Of a DNA stretch of 64,000 nt, positions 1 to 10,526 are shown piece after piece. This DNA is from Chitinophagales bacterium. GTDB taxonomy: Bacteria; Bacteroidota; Bacteroidia; Chitinophagales; Chitinophagaceae. A model generated the notes under the pieces. That model did no database searches and was not told the DNA's origin. It saw only the letters and a list, made by a program, of their open reading frames with translations. The DNA is taken from the NCBI GenBank assembly GCA_017303455.1, contig JAFLBM010000007.1:124001-188000 (forward strand). Direction: 5' to 3'. The position numbers and the translations under genes are program-made. How positions within the stretch are numbered: the first letter of the stretch is position 1; each line of letters opens with the position of its first letter.

Positions 1-148
1 CAAAGTGCATCATGAGAAGTTTGCGGTATCGGGTTCTTATACCCTGCTGGATATAAATCTTCCAACTGCAGCCAAAGGATTGTATTACGTGGTGGTGGGC
101 GATGTATCCGGTAAGCGTATTGCCAAAGGCAATGTGCTGATCCAGTAA
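1..148 (+). CDS. C-terminal end of a T9SS-secreted protein (partial)
   Basis: The window opens inside a reading frame (codons in phase from base 2) that ends with TAA at 146-148. The last 48 residues have the look of a Por secretion system type A sorting domain: a beta-rich stretch with a GLYYVVV strand, a turn containing GKRIAKG and a final LIQ. In this family the domain directs export through the type IX system and is cleaved during attachment to the cell surface. Nothing can be said about the upstream functional part because it lies outside the window. A strong hairpin terminator follows after about 30 bases. Confidence 0.7.
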   Translation, partial: KVHHEKFAVSGSYTLLDINLPTAAKGLYYVVVGDVSGKRIAKGNVLIQ

Positions 149-179
149 GAACAGCTTAAAACCAATTGCTTATACTTCA

Positions 180-212
180 ATCCCGTTCAGTATTACTGAA
201 CGGGATTTTTTT
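180..212 (+). terminator. Rho-independent terminator
   Basis: An 11-bp perfect stem (180-190 with 196-206) with a 5-base loop is followed by a run of T to 212. It closes the T9SS gene that ends at 148. Confidence 0.9.
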
Positions 213-303
213 GCTGCCAAAACCCCACTTGCCGATGGGGAAAAACGCTGTGACAGATCGGCTGGTAAGCCTTACCTTTGCCCGCCCGTTCTGAAATCGG
301 TAA

Positions 304-1989
<1,686 letters not shown>

Positions 1990-1994
1990 GGGGT

Positions 1995-2029
1995 GGAGAA
2001 TGGAAAGTGGAGAATGGAGAATGGAGAAT
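1995..2029 (+). repeat. Short 7-bp tandem repeat (GGAGAAT)
   Basis: Immediately after the ABC-F stop codon there are five heptamers; four read GGAGAAT (1995-2001, 2009-2015, 2016-2022, 2023-2029) and one is degenerate (2002-2008). It has the same period as arrays near 21.1 kb, in tilS and in valS. Confidence 0.8.
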
Positions 2030-2071
2030 GGGGAGAGATGTAGATGGGAGTCAGTAGTAATACAAGTAGCT

Positions 2072-2102
2072 ATCCCGCTTCGGAAGAGGCGGGATTTTTT
2101 AT
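2072..2102 (+). terminator. Terminator of the ABC-F gene
   Basis: A 7-bp GC-rich stem (ATCCCGC at 2072-2078 with GCGGGAT at 2089-2095) is followed by T-rich sequence. It separates the ABC-F gene from the promoter at 2214-2245. Confidence 0.8.
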
Positions 2103-2202
2103 TTTTCTGCTAATAAAAGATTTAATAGAGTTGAGCTGAAAAAAACTATAATTTCTTTATAAAGGGAAAGCAAAAAATATGATACATTTTTTAAAAAAAA
2201 AC

Positions 2203-2245
2203 TGCAAATAGTATTTGCATCCGGCATTCTCCGTAATTATATTTG
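2203..2245 (+). promoter_or_regulatory. Bacteroidota-type promoter with palindromic operator over the -33 box
   Basis: TTTG at 2214-2217, a 20-base spacer and TATATTTG at 2238-2245 match the Bacteroidota housekeeping promoter (TTTG, about 19 bases, TAnnTTTG). The -33 box lies inside a perfect 8-bp palindrome with a 1-base centre (TGCAAATA at 2203-2210, TATTTGCA at 2212-2219). This is the arrangement expected of a repressor-binding site, though no regulator is identified. It would start a transcript at about 2250. Confidence 0.65.
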
Positions 2246-2249
2246 TACA

Positions 2250-2418
2250 GCTACTCAGCTCTTTCCAGCAATTCTGGCATCCAAATCCTGCCGTACCTGT
2301 TAATCTTCCGGGAAAGACCTGTATCCGGGCCGGGAGTCTGTTCGCTGCGGCGAATATTCGGGTTGAAACCAGAAAACACAAATGATTTTAAGCCTCATCC
2401 ATGGATGGGGCTTTTTTT
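2250..2418 (+). ncRNA. Candidate small RNA between a strong promoter and a terminator
   Basis: The promoter at 2214-2245 and the terminator at 2391-2419 bracket about 170 bases with no convincing reading frame. The only open frame through it (from 2243) runs across the terminator into a repeat element and has no family resemblance. Local pairing is visible: TCTTTCC (2260-2266) with GGAAAGA (2311-2317), CCAG/CTGG near 2265-2277, and TTCGC-TGCG-GCGAA (2341-2354). The end-to-end pairing of 6S RNA and the SRP RNA loop motif are not seen. It is called from flanking signals only; it could instead be the leader of an unannotated short peptide. Confidence 0.45.
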
Positions 2419-2419
2419 T
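2391..2419 (+). terminator. Terminator of the candidate small RNA
   Basis: AGCCTCAT at 2391-2398 pairs with ATGGGGCT at 2405-2412 (one G-T pair) around CCATGG, followed by eight T. No coding gene ends nearby upstream on this strand. Confidence 0.75.
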
Positions 2420-2421
2420 GC

Positions 2422-2620
2422 CTCACCCCGGCCCTCTCCACAAAGTGGAGAGGGGGACAGTAAAGCACAAAAGTCTTTATAGCATTGAAAATTTACAACA
2501 GGTGAAGAGCCTGAATTACCAACCAGTAATGAAATTCCGATGTAAGGAGTCTGTTCCCTCCCCATGTAATGGGGAGGGTTAGGGAGGGGCTATTGCGCCT
2601 CACCCCGAATCTCTCCGTTA
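2422..2620 (-). repeat. Diverged inverted copy of a 168-bp interspersed repeat
   Basis: 2422-2590 aligns along its full length with the reverse complement of the units at 13613-13961. Shared blocks are the hairpin CTCTCC...GGAGAG near 2433-2453, the stretch ATTGAAAATTTACAA near 2484-2498, GAATTAC near 2513 and the CCCTCCCC...GGGGAGGG hairpin near 2556-2578. A second, truncated start of the same element (CTCACCCCGAATCTCTCCG) begins at about 2599. There is no gene in this stretch. Confidence 0.75.
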
Positions 2621-2737
2621 CACGATGAAGGAAACTTAAAGCAACATTCATACAGGTGCAGCGATGAAATCTATAATCTTCTTACGTTGTTCTGCTTTGA
2701 TCAAGAGATAAAATATTCCTTATCTTCCTTGTTCATT

Positions 2738-4162
2738 ATGTCTGCAGCTTCCCTGGCAAAAAAGATAGGTTTCTGGTCGGCTACTTCCATTATCATTGGC
2801 AGTATCATTGGCTCCGGTGTGTTTATGAAGCCGGCAAGTATGGCGCATGAACTGGGTTCACCCATCTGGCTGACATTAGTATGGGTGATCGCCGGTATCT
2901 TTTCTTTATTCGGGGCACTGATCTATGCAGAACTCGGTGCCATGATGCCCGAGACCGGTGGTATCTATGTGTATTTCCGGGTGATGTTCGGGGAATTCAT
3001 TGCTTTTTTATACGGGTGGGCGGCATTTGCCGTGATCAATACAGCCGCCGTAGCAGCGATCGCTTTTGTCTGTGCACAGTATGCGGATTATTTTTTGCAT
3101 TTACCAAGATTTGATACGGTTACCGAACAAAATTTTACCTGGCATATTCCTTTTATCGGTGACCTGCACCCGCTGGAAAATTTTGGGGTCAAGTCATTAG
3201 CGGTATTCCTTACCATCGGGCTTACCTACCTGAATTACCGCAGCGTAAAAGCAGGAAGTTATTTCCAGGTGGTATCCACTTTTATCAAAATGGCCGTGAT
3301 CGGGGCATTGATCATCGGGATTTTATTTTCCGGGAACGGATCGGTGCAAAATTTTGTACAGGCTGAACATCCGAAAGAAGGATTTGACCTGCTGAGTGCG
3401 GTTATTGTTGCCATGACCGGGGCTTTCTTTTCTTATGATGGCTGGATCAATATTACATCGATGGCCGGTGAGATCAAAGAACCGCAAAAGAATATACCCA
3501 GGAGTTTGATCATTGGTGTGTTTGCCTGTATTGCCGTTTATGTTTTAGTGAACCAGGCTTATCTCTATGTATTGCCGGTGGAAAAAATTGCTGCTTCTCC
3601 ATTGGTGGCGGCGGATGCGATTGCCGTGGCCTTTGGTAAAACAGGCGGAGCAGTTGTGGCGGCGCTAATCGTTATCTGTACGTTTGGTGCGATCAACGGG
3701 AATATCATGGCGACGACCCGTATCACTTATGCGATGGGAAAGGACAAAGTATTTATGCCCTGGACAGGTAAGGAACATGCTAAATACCAGACACCGGGTA
3801 ATGCATTATGGCTACATGGCATCTGGACCTCTGTTTTTATCATCTCGGGTTCGTTTGATATGCTGGCCGATATGTTTGTGTTTATTACCTGGATCGCTTA
3901 CGGCGTAGGAGCGGTGGGTATATTCTTATTGCGAAAGAAGATGCCGGAAAGGGAAAGGCCTTATAAAATGTGGGGCTATCCCTGGGTACCAGTTTTGTTT
4001 ATTGGTTTTTCTGCGTTCTACCTGATAGTTACGGTATGGAATGATGTGAGTAATTACCTGGCACATAAGCAACCGGTGATCAATTCTGTATTGGGATTAT
4101 TATTAACAGCGATCGGTATTCCCCTGTTTTATTATTACCGGAAAGTGAAGCAACGAGAATAA
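2738..4162 (+). CDS. APC-family amino acid permease
   Basis: An inner-membrane protein of 474 residues with about twelve hydrophobic segments and the first-helix motif SIIGSGVF typical of the amino acid-polyamine-organocation superfamily, where the unwound GxG segment binds the substrate. The MPETGGIYVY segment after TM2 and the YDGW region of TM6 resemble the L-type/SteT subgroup of exchangers. Substrate cannot be fixed from sequence. The frame is open from 2687, but the start at 2738 is preferred because it places MSAASLAKKIGFW directly before TM1. No operon partner: the next gene is convergent. Confidence 0.88.
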   Translation: MSAASLAKKIGFWSATSIIIGSIIGSGVFMKPASMAHELGSPIWLTLVWVIAGIFSLFGALIYAELGAMMPETGGIYVYFRVMFGEFIAFLYGWAAFAVINTAAVAAIAFVCAQYADYFLHLPRFDTVTEQNFTWHIPFIGDLHPLENFGVKSLAVFLTIGLTYLNYRSVKAGSYFQVVSTFIKMAVIGALIIGILFSGNGSVQNFVQAEHPKEGFDLLSAVIVAMTGAFFSYDGWINITSMAGEIKEPQKNIPRSLIIGVFACIAVYVLVNQAYLYVLPVEKIAASPLVAADAIAVAFGKTGGAVVAALIVICTFGAINGNIMATTRITYAMGKDKVFMPWTGKEHAKYQTPGNALWLHGIWTSVFIISGSFDMLADMFVFITWIAYGVGAVGIFLLRKKMPERERPYKMWGYPWVPVLFIGFSAFYLIVTVWNDVSNYLAHKQPVINSVLGLLLTAIGIPLFYYYRKVKQRE

Positions 4163-4194
4163 ACCATTAAAATGGCTGATCATTTGCCAGGCGA

Positions 4195-5631
4195 CTATAT
4201 CATCTTCTTAATCATTTTACCCAGCATCATTAATCCATAGTCAGCATCATCACTCCAGGGTTTTCCAAAACTGATGCGGATGCAATTACCATAATTGGAA
4301 CTGGCAGAAAATATCTTACCGGGCACGATGGAGATATTATGCTTCATCGCTTCGGTTCTTAATTTAAAAGCATTTACTTTTTTATTCAGTTGCACCCACA
4401 ATACAAAACCTCCATGCGGCCTCGATACCTTGGTATCTTCCGGGAAGTATTGAATGATGGCCTGCATATACCTAAGGCCCTGGGTGTATAAAGCTTTGCG
4501 GATATTCTTTAAATGATATTCGTAACGGCCATTCTGCAGGAAATGGGCAATTGCAGCTTGAGTTAAAGCAGGTGAGCTGATATTGTGAATGCGTTTGATC
4601 TGTTTCACCTGGTCGATGAATTTACCGGGTATGGTCCAGCCGATCCGGTAACCGGGTGTAAGTGATTTGGATAAGGATGAACAATACATCACCATGCCTT
4701 TGGTGTCGTAGTATTTACAGGTGCGGGGCCGCTGTTTGCCAAAATACAGGTCACCATAGATATCATCTTCGATCAGCGGGATATTATGTCTGGTAATGAT
4801 CTCCACCAATTTCTTTTTATTTGCTTCGGGCATACAACCGCCTAATGGGTTGTTGAAATTTGGTATCACCACGCAGGCTTTGATAGCATATTTTTTGATT
4901 GATTTTTCCAGGCAATCCAAATCAAGGCCATCCACCGGGCAGGAAGAAAGTTCCACCACTTTCAATCCCATGTGTTCAATGGCCTGGAAAAGACCAAAAT
5001 AGTTAGGAGATTCAATGGCGACGGTATCTCCCGGTTTGGTAACAGCTTTAATGCAAAGGGTGATCGCTTCGAGACAGCCACCAGTTACCAATACATCATC
5101 TGCTTTTATTTTACCTCCCCAGTTGAAAGCCAGTTTGGCAATTTGTTTTCTTAATTCCACGTTGCCCTGCGGATGCTCGTAGTTGATACAGGCATTGGGA
5201 TGATTGCGCAGGACATGCATCACCGATTTACTGATCTTGGCAGCGGGTAATAAAGAAGTATCGGGAACAGCCAGTGCAAAATTGATCACATTACTGGCGG
5301 TGATATCCGAATAGATCGAAGCGATCATTTCTTTTACACTCACTTCATGTGATAAGGGATCGGGCTGCACCACTTTGGGCAGCTCAGGAAAACGCCGCTG
5401 GCTGAAACGGACATAGTAGCCCGATTTCGGTCTTGATTCAATGAGGCCTTTTCCTTCCAGGTGATAGTAAGCCTGGAAAGCAGTGCCCATACTGATACCA
5501 TATTCATCACTCAGCATCCGTACCGAAGGGAGTTTGTCGCCGATCTTCAATACATCATCACTGATCATTTTCTCAAGGCCGGTGGCCACCTGCATGTACA
5601 GGTGATCATCGCTGTGGTTGGTTTTCGCCAT
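4195..5631 (-). CDS. MocR/PdxR-like transcriptional regulator (GntR HTH fused to aminotransferase fold)
   Basis: 478 residues. The first 75 form a GntR-type winged helix (GDKLPSVRMLSDEYGIS...GKGLIESRPKSGYYV). The rest is a fold-type I PLP-dependent aminotransferase-like domain with the aspartate region LIEDDIYGDLYF, the NFNNPLG motif and the likely Schiff-base lysine in SSLSKSLTPGYRIGW near residue 320. MocR proteins use PLP or an aldimine as effector and often activate a divergent gene. Here the divergent neighbour is an EamA exporter 175 bases away, so control of that exporter and its followers is the natural inference. Not assigned to pdxR because no vitamin B6 genes are adjacent. Confidence 0.88.
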   Translation of the reverse strand: MAKTNHSDDHLYMQVATGLEKMISDDVLKIGDKLPSVRMLSDEYGISMGTAFQAYYHLEGKGLIESRPKSGYYVRFSQRRFPELPKVVQPDPLSHEVSVKEMIASIYSDITASNVINFALAVPDTSLLPAAKISKSVMHVLRNHPNACINYEHPQGNVELRKQIAKLAFNWGGKIKADDVLVTGGCLEAITLCIKAVTKPGDTVAIESPNYFGLFQAIEHMGLKVVELSSCPVDGLDLDCLEKSIKKYAIKACVVIPNFNNPLGGCMPEANKKKLVEIITRHNIPLIEDDIYGDLYFGKQRPRTCKYYDTKGMVMYCSSLSKSLTPGYRIGWTIPGKFIDQVKQIKRIHNISSPALTQAAIAHFLQNGRYEYHLKNIRKALYTQGLRYMQAIIQYFPEDTKVSRPHGGFVLWVQLNKKVNAFKLRTEAMKHNISIVPGKIFSASSNYGNCIRISFGKPWSDDADYGLMMLGKMIKKMI

Positions 5632-5806
5632 TTGTTAAAAAATCTGATATAGTCAAAAATACAAAAACTGCATCTGTTTTTTTACCGGAATTCTATAAAA
5701 ATTTGTACTGTCATTCCCGTACGTTCCTGTTATCATCCAATGCACCAAAAAAAAGTTCTGTAAAGAGCTAACGGAATTGCTTTGCCGGAAACGTAAACGA
5801 CCAACG

Positions 5807-6703
5807 ATGAAAAAAGAATTACATAAAGCGTATATCGCATTAGGCATTGTCAGTTTCTTCTGGGGAACAACTTATATCGCCGCCCGGGTGGGGGCGCAGG
5901 AAATGCCGGGCTTATTTATTTCCGGGCTAAGGCAATTTATATCCGGTGCTATCCTGGTCAGTTATTTTTTATTCAAAGGATACCGGATACCCAATAAGGA
6001 GATACTAAAGAAGATATCGGTGCAAAGTATTTTCTTATTATGTATTGCTAACGGCCTGCTCACCTGGTCCGTGGAATATATCAGCGGAGGCCTGGCAGCG
6101 ATCATTGCTGCATTGGTTCCCTTGTTCATTGCGTTATTTACGGTGTGGTTATCCAAATTTGCAACCATCAGCCGCCTGATGATCATCGGTTTGGTGATTG
6201 GTTTTGCCGGTGTGCTGACGATCTTCTATGATTATCTCGGTCAAATGAAAAGTGGTTCATTTGTACTGGGTGTAGTACTTGCCGTTTTATCCACTTTGTC
6301 ATGGTCTTTCGGTACCGTTTATACATCAAAGGAAAAACCGCCGATCAATATTTTATTCAATGTCGGTTTGCAGATGCTGATCGCCGGGGTACTTGTACTG
6401 ATCGTCTGCGGGGTCACGGGCAAATATGTGAATATGGCAAACGTGGGACAGCATGCATGGCTGGCGTTGGTATATCTTATTGTATTTGGTTCACTGATCG
6501 CTTATTCGGCCTATGTGTTTATGATCAGCAAACTGCCACCGACACAGGTTTCTGTGTATGCCTATATCAACCCGATTGTGGCCGTCGTGATCGGCTGGTT
6601 ATTATTATCAGAAAAAATGAATGTGCAGATGATCATTGGTACACTGATCACTTTGGGAGGTGTGTACTTAGTGAACCGTGAATTTAAAAAAGTAAAAAGA
6701 TGA
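5807..6703 (+). CDS. EamA/DMT-family transporter
   Basis: 298 residues with ten hydrophobic helices arranged as two EamA repeats: FFWGTTYIAARVGAQ in TM1 and LSWSFGTVYTSKE at the start of the second repeat, and the end-of-family pattern TQVSVYAYINPIVAVVIGWLLLSEKM. These inner-membrane carriers typically export amino acids or other small metabolites. The start at 5807 is chosen over the ORF start at 5777 because MKKELHKAY directly precedes TM1. Its stop overlaps the start of the acetyltransferase gene (ATGA), so the two are translationally coupled. Substrate unknown; the divergent MocR-like gene suggests an amino-acid or aminated compound. Confidence 0.87.
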   Translation: MKKELHKAYIALGIVSFFWGTTYIAARVGAQEMPGLFISGLRQFISGAILVSYFLFKGYRIPNKEILKKISVQSIFLLCIANGLLTWSVEYISGGLAAIIAALVPLFIALFTVWLSKFATISRLMIIGLVIGFAGVLTIFYDYLGQMKSGSFVLGVVLAVLSTLSWSFGTVYTSKEKPPINILFNVGLQMLIAGVLVLIVCGVTGKYVNMANVGQHAWLALVYLIVFGSLIAYSAYVFMISKLPPTQVSVYAYINPIVAVVIGWLLLSEKMNVQMIIGTLITLGGVYLVNREFKKVKR

Positions 6704-7212
6704 GTAACCCCATTACCATTGTTGATTACCGCCCGGAACATCAACCGTATTTTGAAAAATTCAACAGGGCCTGGATAGAAGCCTGGTTTGCCATGGAACC
6801 TGTAGATGAATGGGTGCTGACCAACCCGGATAAAGCGATCCTGGAAACAGGAGGCGCTATTTTAATGGCCTTGTATAATGGTGAAGTGGCCGGTACTGTT
6901 GGTCTTCGTAAGGTGGAGGAGGGTACCTATGAATTTACCAAGATGGCCGTGGATGAAAACTTTCGCCGTAAAGGAATTGCAGAAGCGATCAGCTATGCGA
7001 GTTTTACTAAAGCAAAGGAGTTGGGTGCGAAGGAGATCATCCTGTATTCCAATACCAAAAATGCAGGAGCTATTAAACTCTATGAAAAGATCGGGTTCCG
7101 GCATTTGGAAGTGGAACCGGGTGTGTATAAAAGGGCCAATGTGAAAATGGCCATTGATATTATGCCTGCTGTAAAAGCAGCGAAACTATATGAACAATCA
7201 TTATTGGTATAA
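6700..7212 (+). CDS. GNAT-family N-acetyltransferase
   Basis: 170 residues with a single GNAT domain. The acetyl-CoA pyrophosphate loop is seen as ENFRRKGIAEAI (around residues 87-98), followed by the NTKNAGAIKLYEKIGF segment of motif B. The acceptor is unknown. The gene overlaps the exporter stop by 4 bases and is followed after 17 bases by ilvE, so exporter, acetyltransferase and ilvE form one likely operon. Confidence 0.85.
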   Translation: MSNPITIVDYRPEHQPYFEKFNRAWIEAWFAMEPVDEWVLTNPDKAILETGGAILMALYNGEVAGTVGLRKVEEGTYEFTKMAVDENFRRKGIAEAISYASFTKAKELGAKEIILYSNTKNAGAIKLYEKIGFRHLEVEPGVYKRANVKMAIDIMPAVKAAKLYEQSLLV

Positions 7213-7229
7213 AACCTAAATCAATCAAT

Positions 7230-8294
7230 ATGGAAATGCTGACAGACATTGTTGTCAGGAAGACAACAGCTTCAAAATTATCCGAAGTGGATTTTGAAAA
7301 ACTGGAATTTGGGAAATACGTAGCCGATCATATGCTGGTGGCTGATTATGATCATGGAGAATGGTCTGCACCGATGGTGGTTCCTTTTACCAATCTTTCC
7401 TTAAACCCCGCCACGCTGTCCCTGCATTACGGGCAAACTGTTTTTGAAGGCATGAAAGCCTTCCGCATGCAGGACGGACGCATCAATATATTCCGGCTGG
7501 ATAAACACTATGAGCGGTTTGTCCGTTCATTAGAAAGAATGTGCATGGCGGTTCCACCGAAAGAATTCTTTACAGAGGGCTTGGTGAAGCTGGTTGAAAC
7601 GGATGCCAACTGGGTGCCTTCACAAAAAGGGGCTTCCTTATATATCCGCCCGTTCATGTATGCCAGTGAAGCAAAATTTGGAGTGAAGGTGTCGGAGCAA
7701 TATCGTTTTATCGTTTTTACCGGGCCTGTGCCTGAGTTGTATGCGAGGCCGATCAAAGTAAAAGTGGAAACTGAATTTGTAAGAGCAGCTAAAGGCGGAA
7801 CAGGATTTGCCAAATGCGGCGGAAATTATGGCGGTGCCTTTTATCCCACCCAGTTAGCCAGGCAGGAAGGATATGACCAGGTATTGTGGACAGATGGAAA
7901 GGTAGATCCGCATATTGAAGAATCGGGAATGATGAATGTGCTTTTCGTTATTAATGATACACTGATCACTGCGCCTTTATCCGATTCGATACTGGATGGG
8001 GTAACAAGGGATTCCTTGCTGACGCTGGCGAATGGACTTGGTTATAAAATTGAAGAACGACAGCTCTCTGTTAAAGAATTAGCCGATGCCTTTCCTGATA
8101 AAACGATCACTGAAGCTTTTGGTGCCGGTACGGCGGCCGTGGTGGCACCAATAGGTGTGATTCATATTGATGGTATGGATTTTCATTTACCGGTGTATGA
8201 TAAGGATAGTGTATCGAATCAATTAAAAAATAAACTGGAAAGAATAAGAACTGGTGCGGATGATGATTTGTATGGGTGGAATCATATCGTCTGA
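7230..8294 (+). CDS. ilvE: Branched-chain amino acid aminotransferase
   Basis: 354 residues, fold-type IV PLP enzyme that interconverts leucine, isoleucine and valine with their 2-oxo acids. The long form related to eukaryotic BCATs is indicated by LHYGQTVFEGMKAFR (substrate pocket), the PLP lysine Lys195 in GTGFAKCGGNYGG, the EESGMMNVLFV segment and the phosphate-binding TEAFGAGTAAVVAPIG near the C-terminus. A second possible start (Met3, 7236) would change only two residues. It is the last gene of the exporter/acetyltransferase run and is closed by the hairpin at 8313-8342. Confidence 0.93.
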   Translation: MEMLTDIVVRKTTASKLSEVDFEKLEFGKYVADHMLVADYDHGEWSAPMVVPFTNLSLNPATLSLHYGQTVFEGMKAFRMQDGRINIFRLDKHYERFVRSLERMCMAVPPKEFFTEGLVKLVETDANWVPSQKGASLYIRPFMYASEAKFGVKVSEQYRFIVFTGPVPELYARPIKVKVETEFVRAAKGGTGFAKCGGNYGGAFYPTQLARQEGYDQVLWTDGKVDPHIEESGMMNVLFVINDTLITAPLSDSILDGVTRDSLLTLANGLGYKIEERQLSVKELADAFPDKTITEAFGAGTAAVVAPIGVIHIDGMDFHLPVYDKDSVSNQLKNKLERIRTGADDDLYGWNHIV

Positions 8295-8312
8295 CAGCAA
8301 TAACGGGTTAGT

Positions 8313-8342
8313 AAAGACCGGTGGTAATGCCGGTCTTTTTTT
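8313..8342 (+). terminator. Bidirectional terminator between convergent genes
   Basis: AAAGACCGG (8313-8321) pairs with CCGGTCTTT (8330-8338) with A-rich and T-rich flanks, so it can end ilvE on the plus strand. The minus-strand gene stops only at 8348, so it serves that transcript too. Confidence 0.85.
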
Positions 8343-8347
8343 ATGTG

Positions 8348-10360
8348 TTAACGGAGCAGCAGGCTGGTTCCTTTCTTCACTATTTTTTGTTTTGTTTGGG
8401 GATCTGTATAAGAAAGTATCCATACAAAAACACCGGTAGGCTGTGTTTTCCCTTTGAAAAGGCCATCCCATTTTCCGGTAAAGTTGCGGGACAAGAATAC
8501 CAGTTCACCAAAACGATTATAGACCCTGAAATCGAGATCAGCCACGGTGTAGGCATTTAAGGGGAAGAGAAAATCATTCCTGCCATCGTTGTTGGGTGTA
8601 AAAGCAGTCGGTACTTCAATCCGGCAATTGGCCGGCACCCGGATGATCTTGCTGATGGTGTCACGACAACCGAGTGCAGTGTTGCCGGCAATCAGTTGCA
8701 CAGTATAACTGCTTTCGCCAGAGTTTGTGGACATATAAAGCTGTGGTGGTGGCGTGGACAATGAACTGTTATTGCCATTACCAAAACTCCATAGTGTCAG
8801 ATCCGCCGCGCCGCTGCTGGTATTGATAAACTGAACCACATCGCCGGGACAGGCAAAATCGGGCCCGGTGAAACCAGCTTTTAATTTATTGTCAAGGTTC
8901 AGTACCACTTTTTGTACATCTGTACATATACTGTTTGATACAGTAAGTTGTACGGTATACTGACCGGGGTTATTGAAATTGATAACCGGGTTGGAAATTG
9001 TACTGCTATTATTTGTTCCAAAACTCCAGGTCAATGTATTGTTCAATGATGAACCGGTATGCTGAAAGGCCACGATATTATCCTGGCAGGTGGCGGCAGG
9101 TGCATAGGTGAATTTTGCAGAGACGGTATCAAAAGCTGTAAATGTGACTGCTGAGCCCGGTGCCGTAGGCAAACCACATTCATCGATCAGGGTATTACCG
9201 TCGGTACCTGTTGTTAATTGAATTGCATAGGTGCCGCCAATAGTAATGGGTGATGAAAGTTGTAAGCGAACAATTCTTGTCTTCAGTGTATTATTACAGG
9301 TACTGCTTCCAATACCAGTAATCGTTACAGCCTGCGGTCCGCTGATAGTAAAATCACTTCCATCTGCAGCGATCGAATTGCAACGTATCGGCTTATCAAA
9401 GATGAGTTCAATAAAACCCGGTTTGCAACCTACGGGGTACACACTATCCAATGGAGTGGGTTGCACTGGCCCGGAACTGAACGCAATGTTTGCACCAATA
9501 AGGATACTCCTGTTACATACATCCATCACGGAGTTGCCATCGCTGCCGTTTTGTATGGTCAGTGTATAATTGCCAAAAGGAAGCGGTTGTGATAAAGTAA
9601 GGGTGACAGAATCAGAACCGAAAGGTGAGCTGCAGTCGCCCCGGTCAAGACCTGTTATAACAACACCATTACTGATACTAAAATCACTGCCATCCAATGC
9701 CAGCGAGTTACAAACTAATTCTTTGTTGAAGCGAACCGTCACCTCCGTGGCATCACAATTGATACGGGCGGCTGCTAATTGCGGATCTATATTATCTGTA
9801 ATGCTGGCAGTGCCTCCTGTAAAACTAAGTTCATAAGTGCCCCCGGTGCCGCTGGTATTGCTAACCATTAATAAATAGGTATGTCCCTGTACCAGGTCCG
9901 GCATCTGGCTGAATAAAGGTTGTCCTGATCCTTTACACACATTCAGCATCGTACCATCCACCGAAGCCCCTGTCTCGCCTAACTCACTTGACCAGTTACA
10001 GGCCACGAGCAGGCTCGCATTGGTAAAGATATCTTCGGGGTTGGTATTGGTTACATCAAACAATTGCCAGTTATAATCAGCCACTGCATCAGCAGGCACA
10101 ATGGTGAAACCTAAGGTGCCGGGGCTGTAACAGGCCATGCGGTAAAAATTAGGGTTCACGTTCTGGTAAATATTACCATCATTGCAGGGAACCGGAATAT
10201 TGGTTTGCCCGCAAAACTGAACAGTGGATTGAATGAAAGCAGAGGAGCCGCATACCAATGTTGCTGTTACCGGTGTTTGCCCGGGATTGGTGCAGAGTTG
10301 TGCTGATGCAATCAATACCTGCAGGCAGACTACAATGGTTATCGTGGTTTTTTTGATCAT
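8348..10360 (-). CDS. Secreted Ig/PKD-domain protein with gliding-motility-type (T9SS type B) C-terminus
   Basis: 670 residues from the ATG at 10360. It has a signal peptide (MIKKTTITIVVCLQVLIASAQ), a beta-rich N-terminal region, two SbsA-like Ig repeats (each with a NKELVCNSLALDGSDF / DKPIRCNSIAADGSDF motif), two PKD domains (FNNPGQYTVQLTVSN and CPGDVVQFINTSS) and a C-terminal domain VPTAFTPNNDGRNDFLFP...VYNRFGELVF. That last domain is the CHU/gliding-associated type B signal for type IX secretion. It probably sits on the cell surface as an adhesin or structural protein. An upstream in-frame start at 10378 would add six residues before the signal peptide and is less likely. A -7 box (TAGTTTTG) lies at 10421-10428. 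Confidence 0.87.
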   Translation of the reverse strand: MIKKTTITIVVCLQVLIASAQLCTNPGQTPVTATLVCGSSAFIQSTVQFCGQTNIPVPCNDGNIYQNVNPNFYRMACYSPGTLGFTIVPADAVADYNWQLFDVTNTNPEDIFTNASLLVACNWSSELGETGASVDGTMLNVCKGSGQPLFSQMPDLVQGHTYLLMVSNTSGTGGTYELSFTGGTASITDNIDPQLAAARINCDATEVTVRFNKELVCNSLALDGSDFSISNGVVITGLDRGDCSSPFGSDSVTLTLSQPLPFGNYTLTIQNGSDGNSVMDVCNRSILIGANIAFSSGPVQPTPLDSVYPVGCKPGFIELIFDKPIRCNSIAADGSDFTISGPQAVTITGIGSSTCNNTLKTRIVRLQLSSPITIGGTYAIQLTTGTDGNTLIDECGLPTAPGSAVTFTAFDTVSAKFTYAPAATCQDNIVAFQHTGSSLNNTLTWSFGTNNSSTISNPVINFNNPGQYTVQLTVSNSICTDVQKVVLNLDNKLKAGFTGPDFACPGDVVQFINTSSGAADLTLWSFGNGNNSSLSTPPPQLYMSTNSGESSYTVQLIAGNTALGCRDTISKIIRVPANCRIEVPTAFTPNNDGRNDFLFPLNAYTVADLDFRVYNRFGELVFLSRNFTGKWDGLFKGKTQPTGVFVWILSYTDPQTKQKIVKKGTSLLLR

Positions 10361-10420
10361 GGCCGGTTCCGGTCCCAACGGGAATTCAGCAATTATGGCT
10401 GCCCGCAGTTCTGTAAGTTA

Positions 10421-10428
10421 CAAAACTA
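10421..10428 (-). promoter_or_regulatory. -7 box of the type B T9SS gene
   Basis: On the minus strand the bases read TAGTTTTG, a full match to TAnnTTTG, giving a leader of about 54 bases. No good -33 box is seen at the expected distance. Confidence 0.4.
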
Positions 10429-10526
10429 CATTGGTAAGCGAAAGCAGCCAGCAGGCCGGAAACTAAATAGCAGCGTACCGGGAGCAGGGTATGGATATTT
10501 GTTTTTCGTGCTATAACTTCACCGAT

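Noticed and set aside
2250..2418. 6S RNA or SRP RNA
   Set aside because: The ends do not pair with each other and the SRP GGAA/AGCA loop motif is absent.
2243..2482. Open frame of 79 codons in the candidate small-RNA interval
   Set aside because: It starts inside the -7 box, runs through the terminator into a repeat element and has no coding character.
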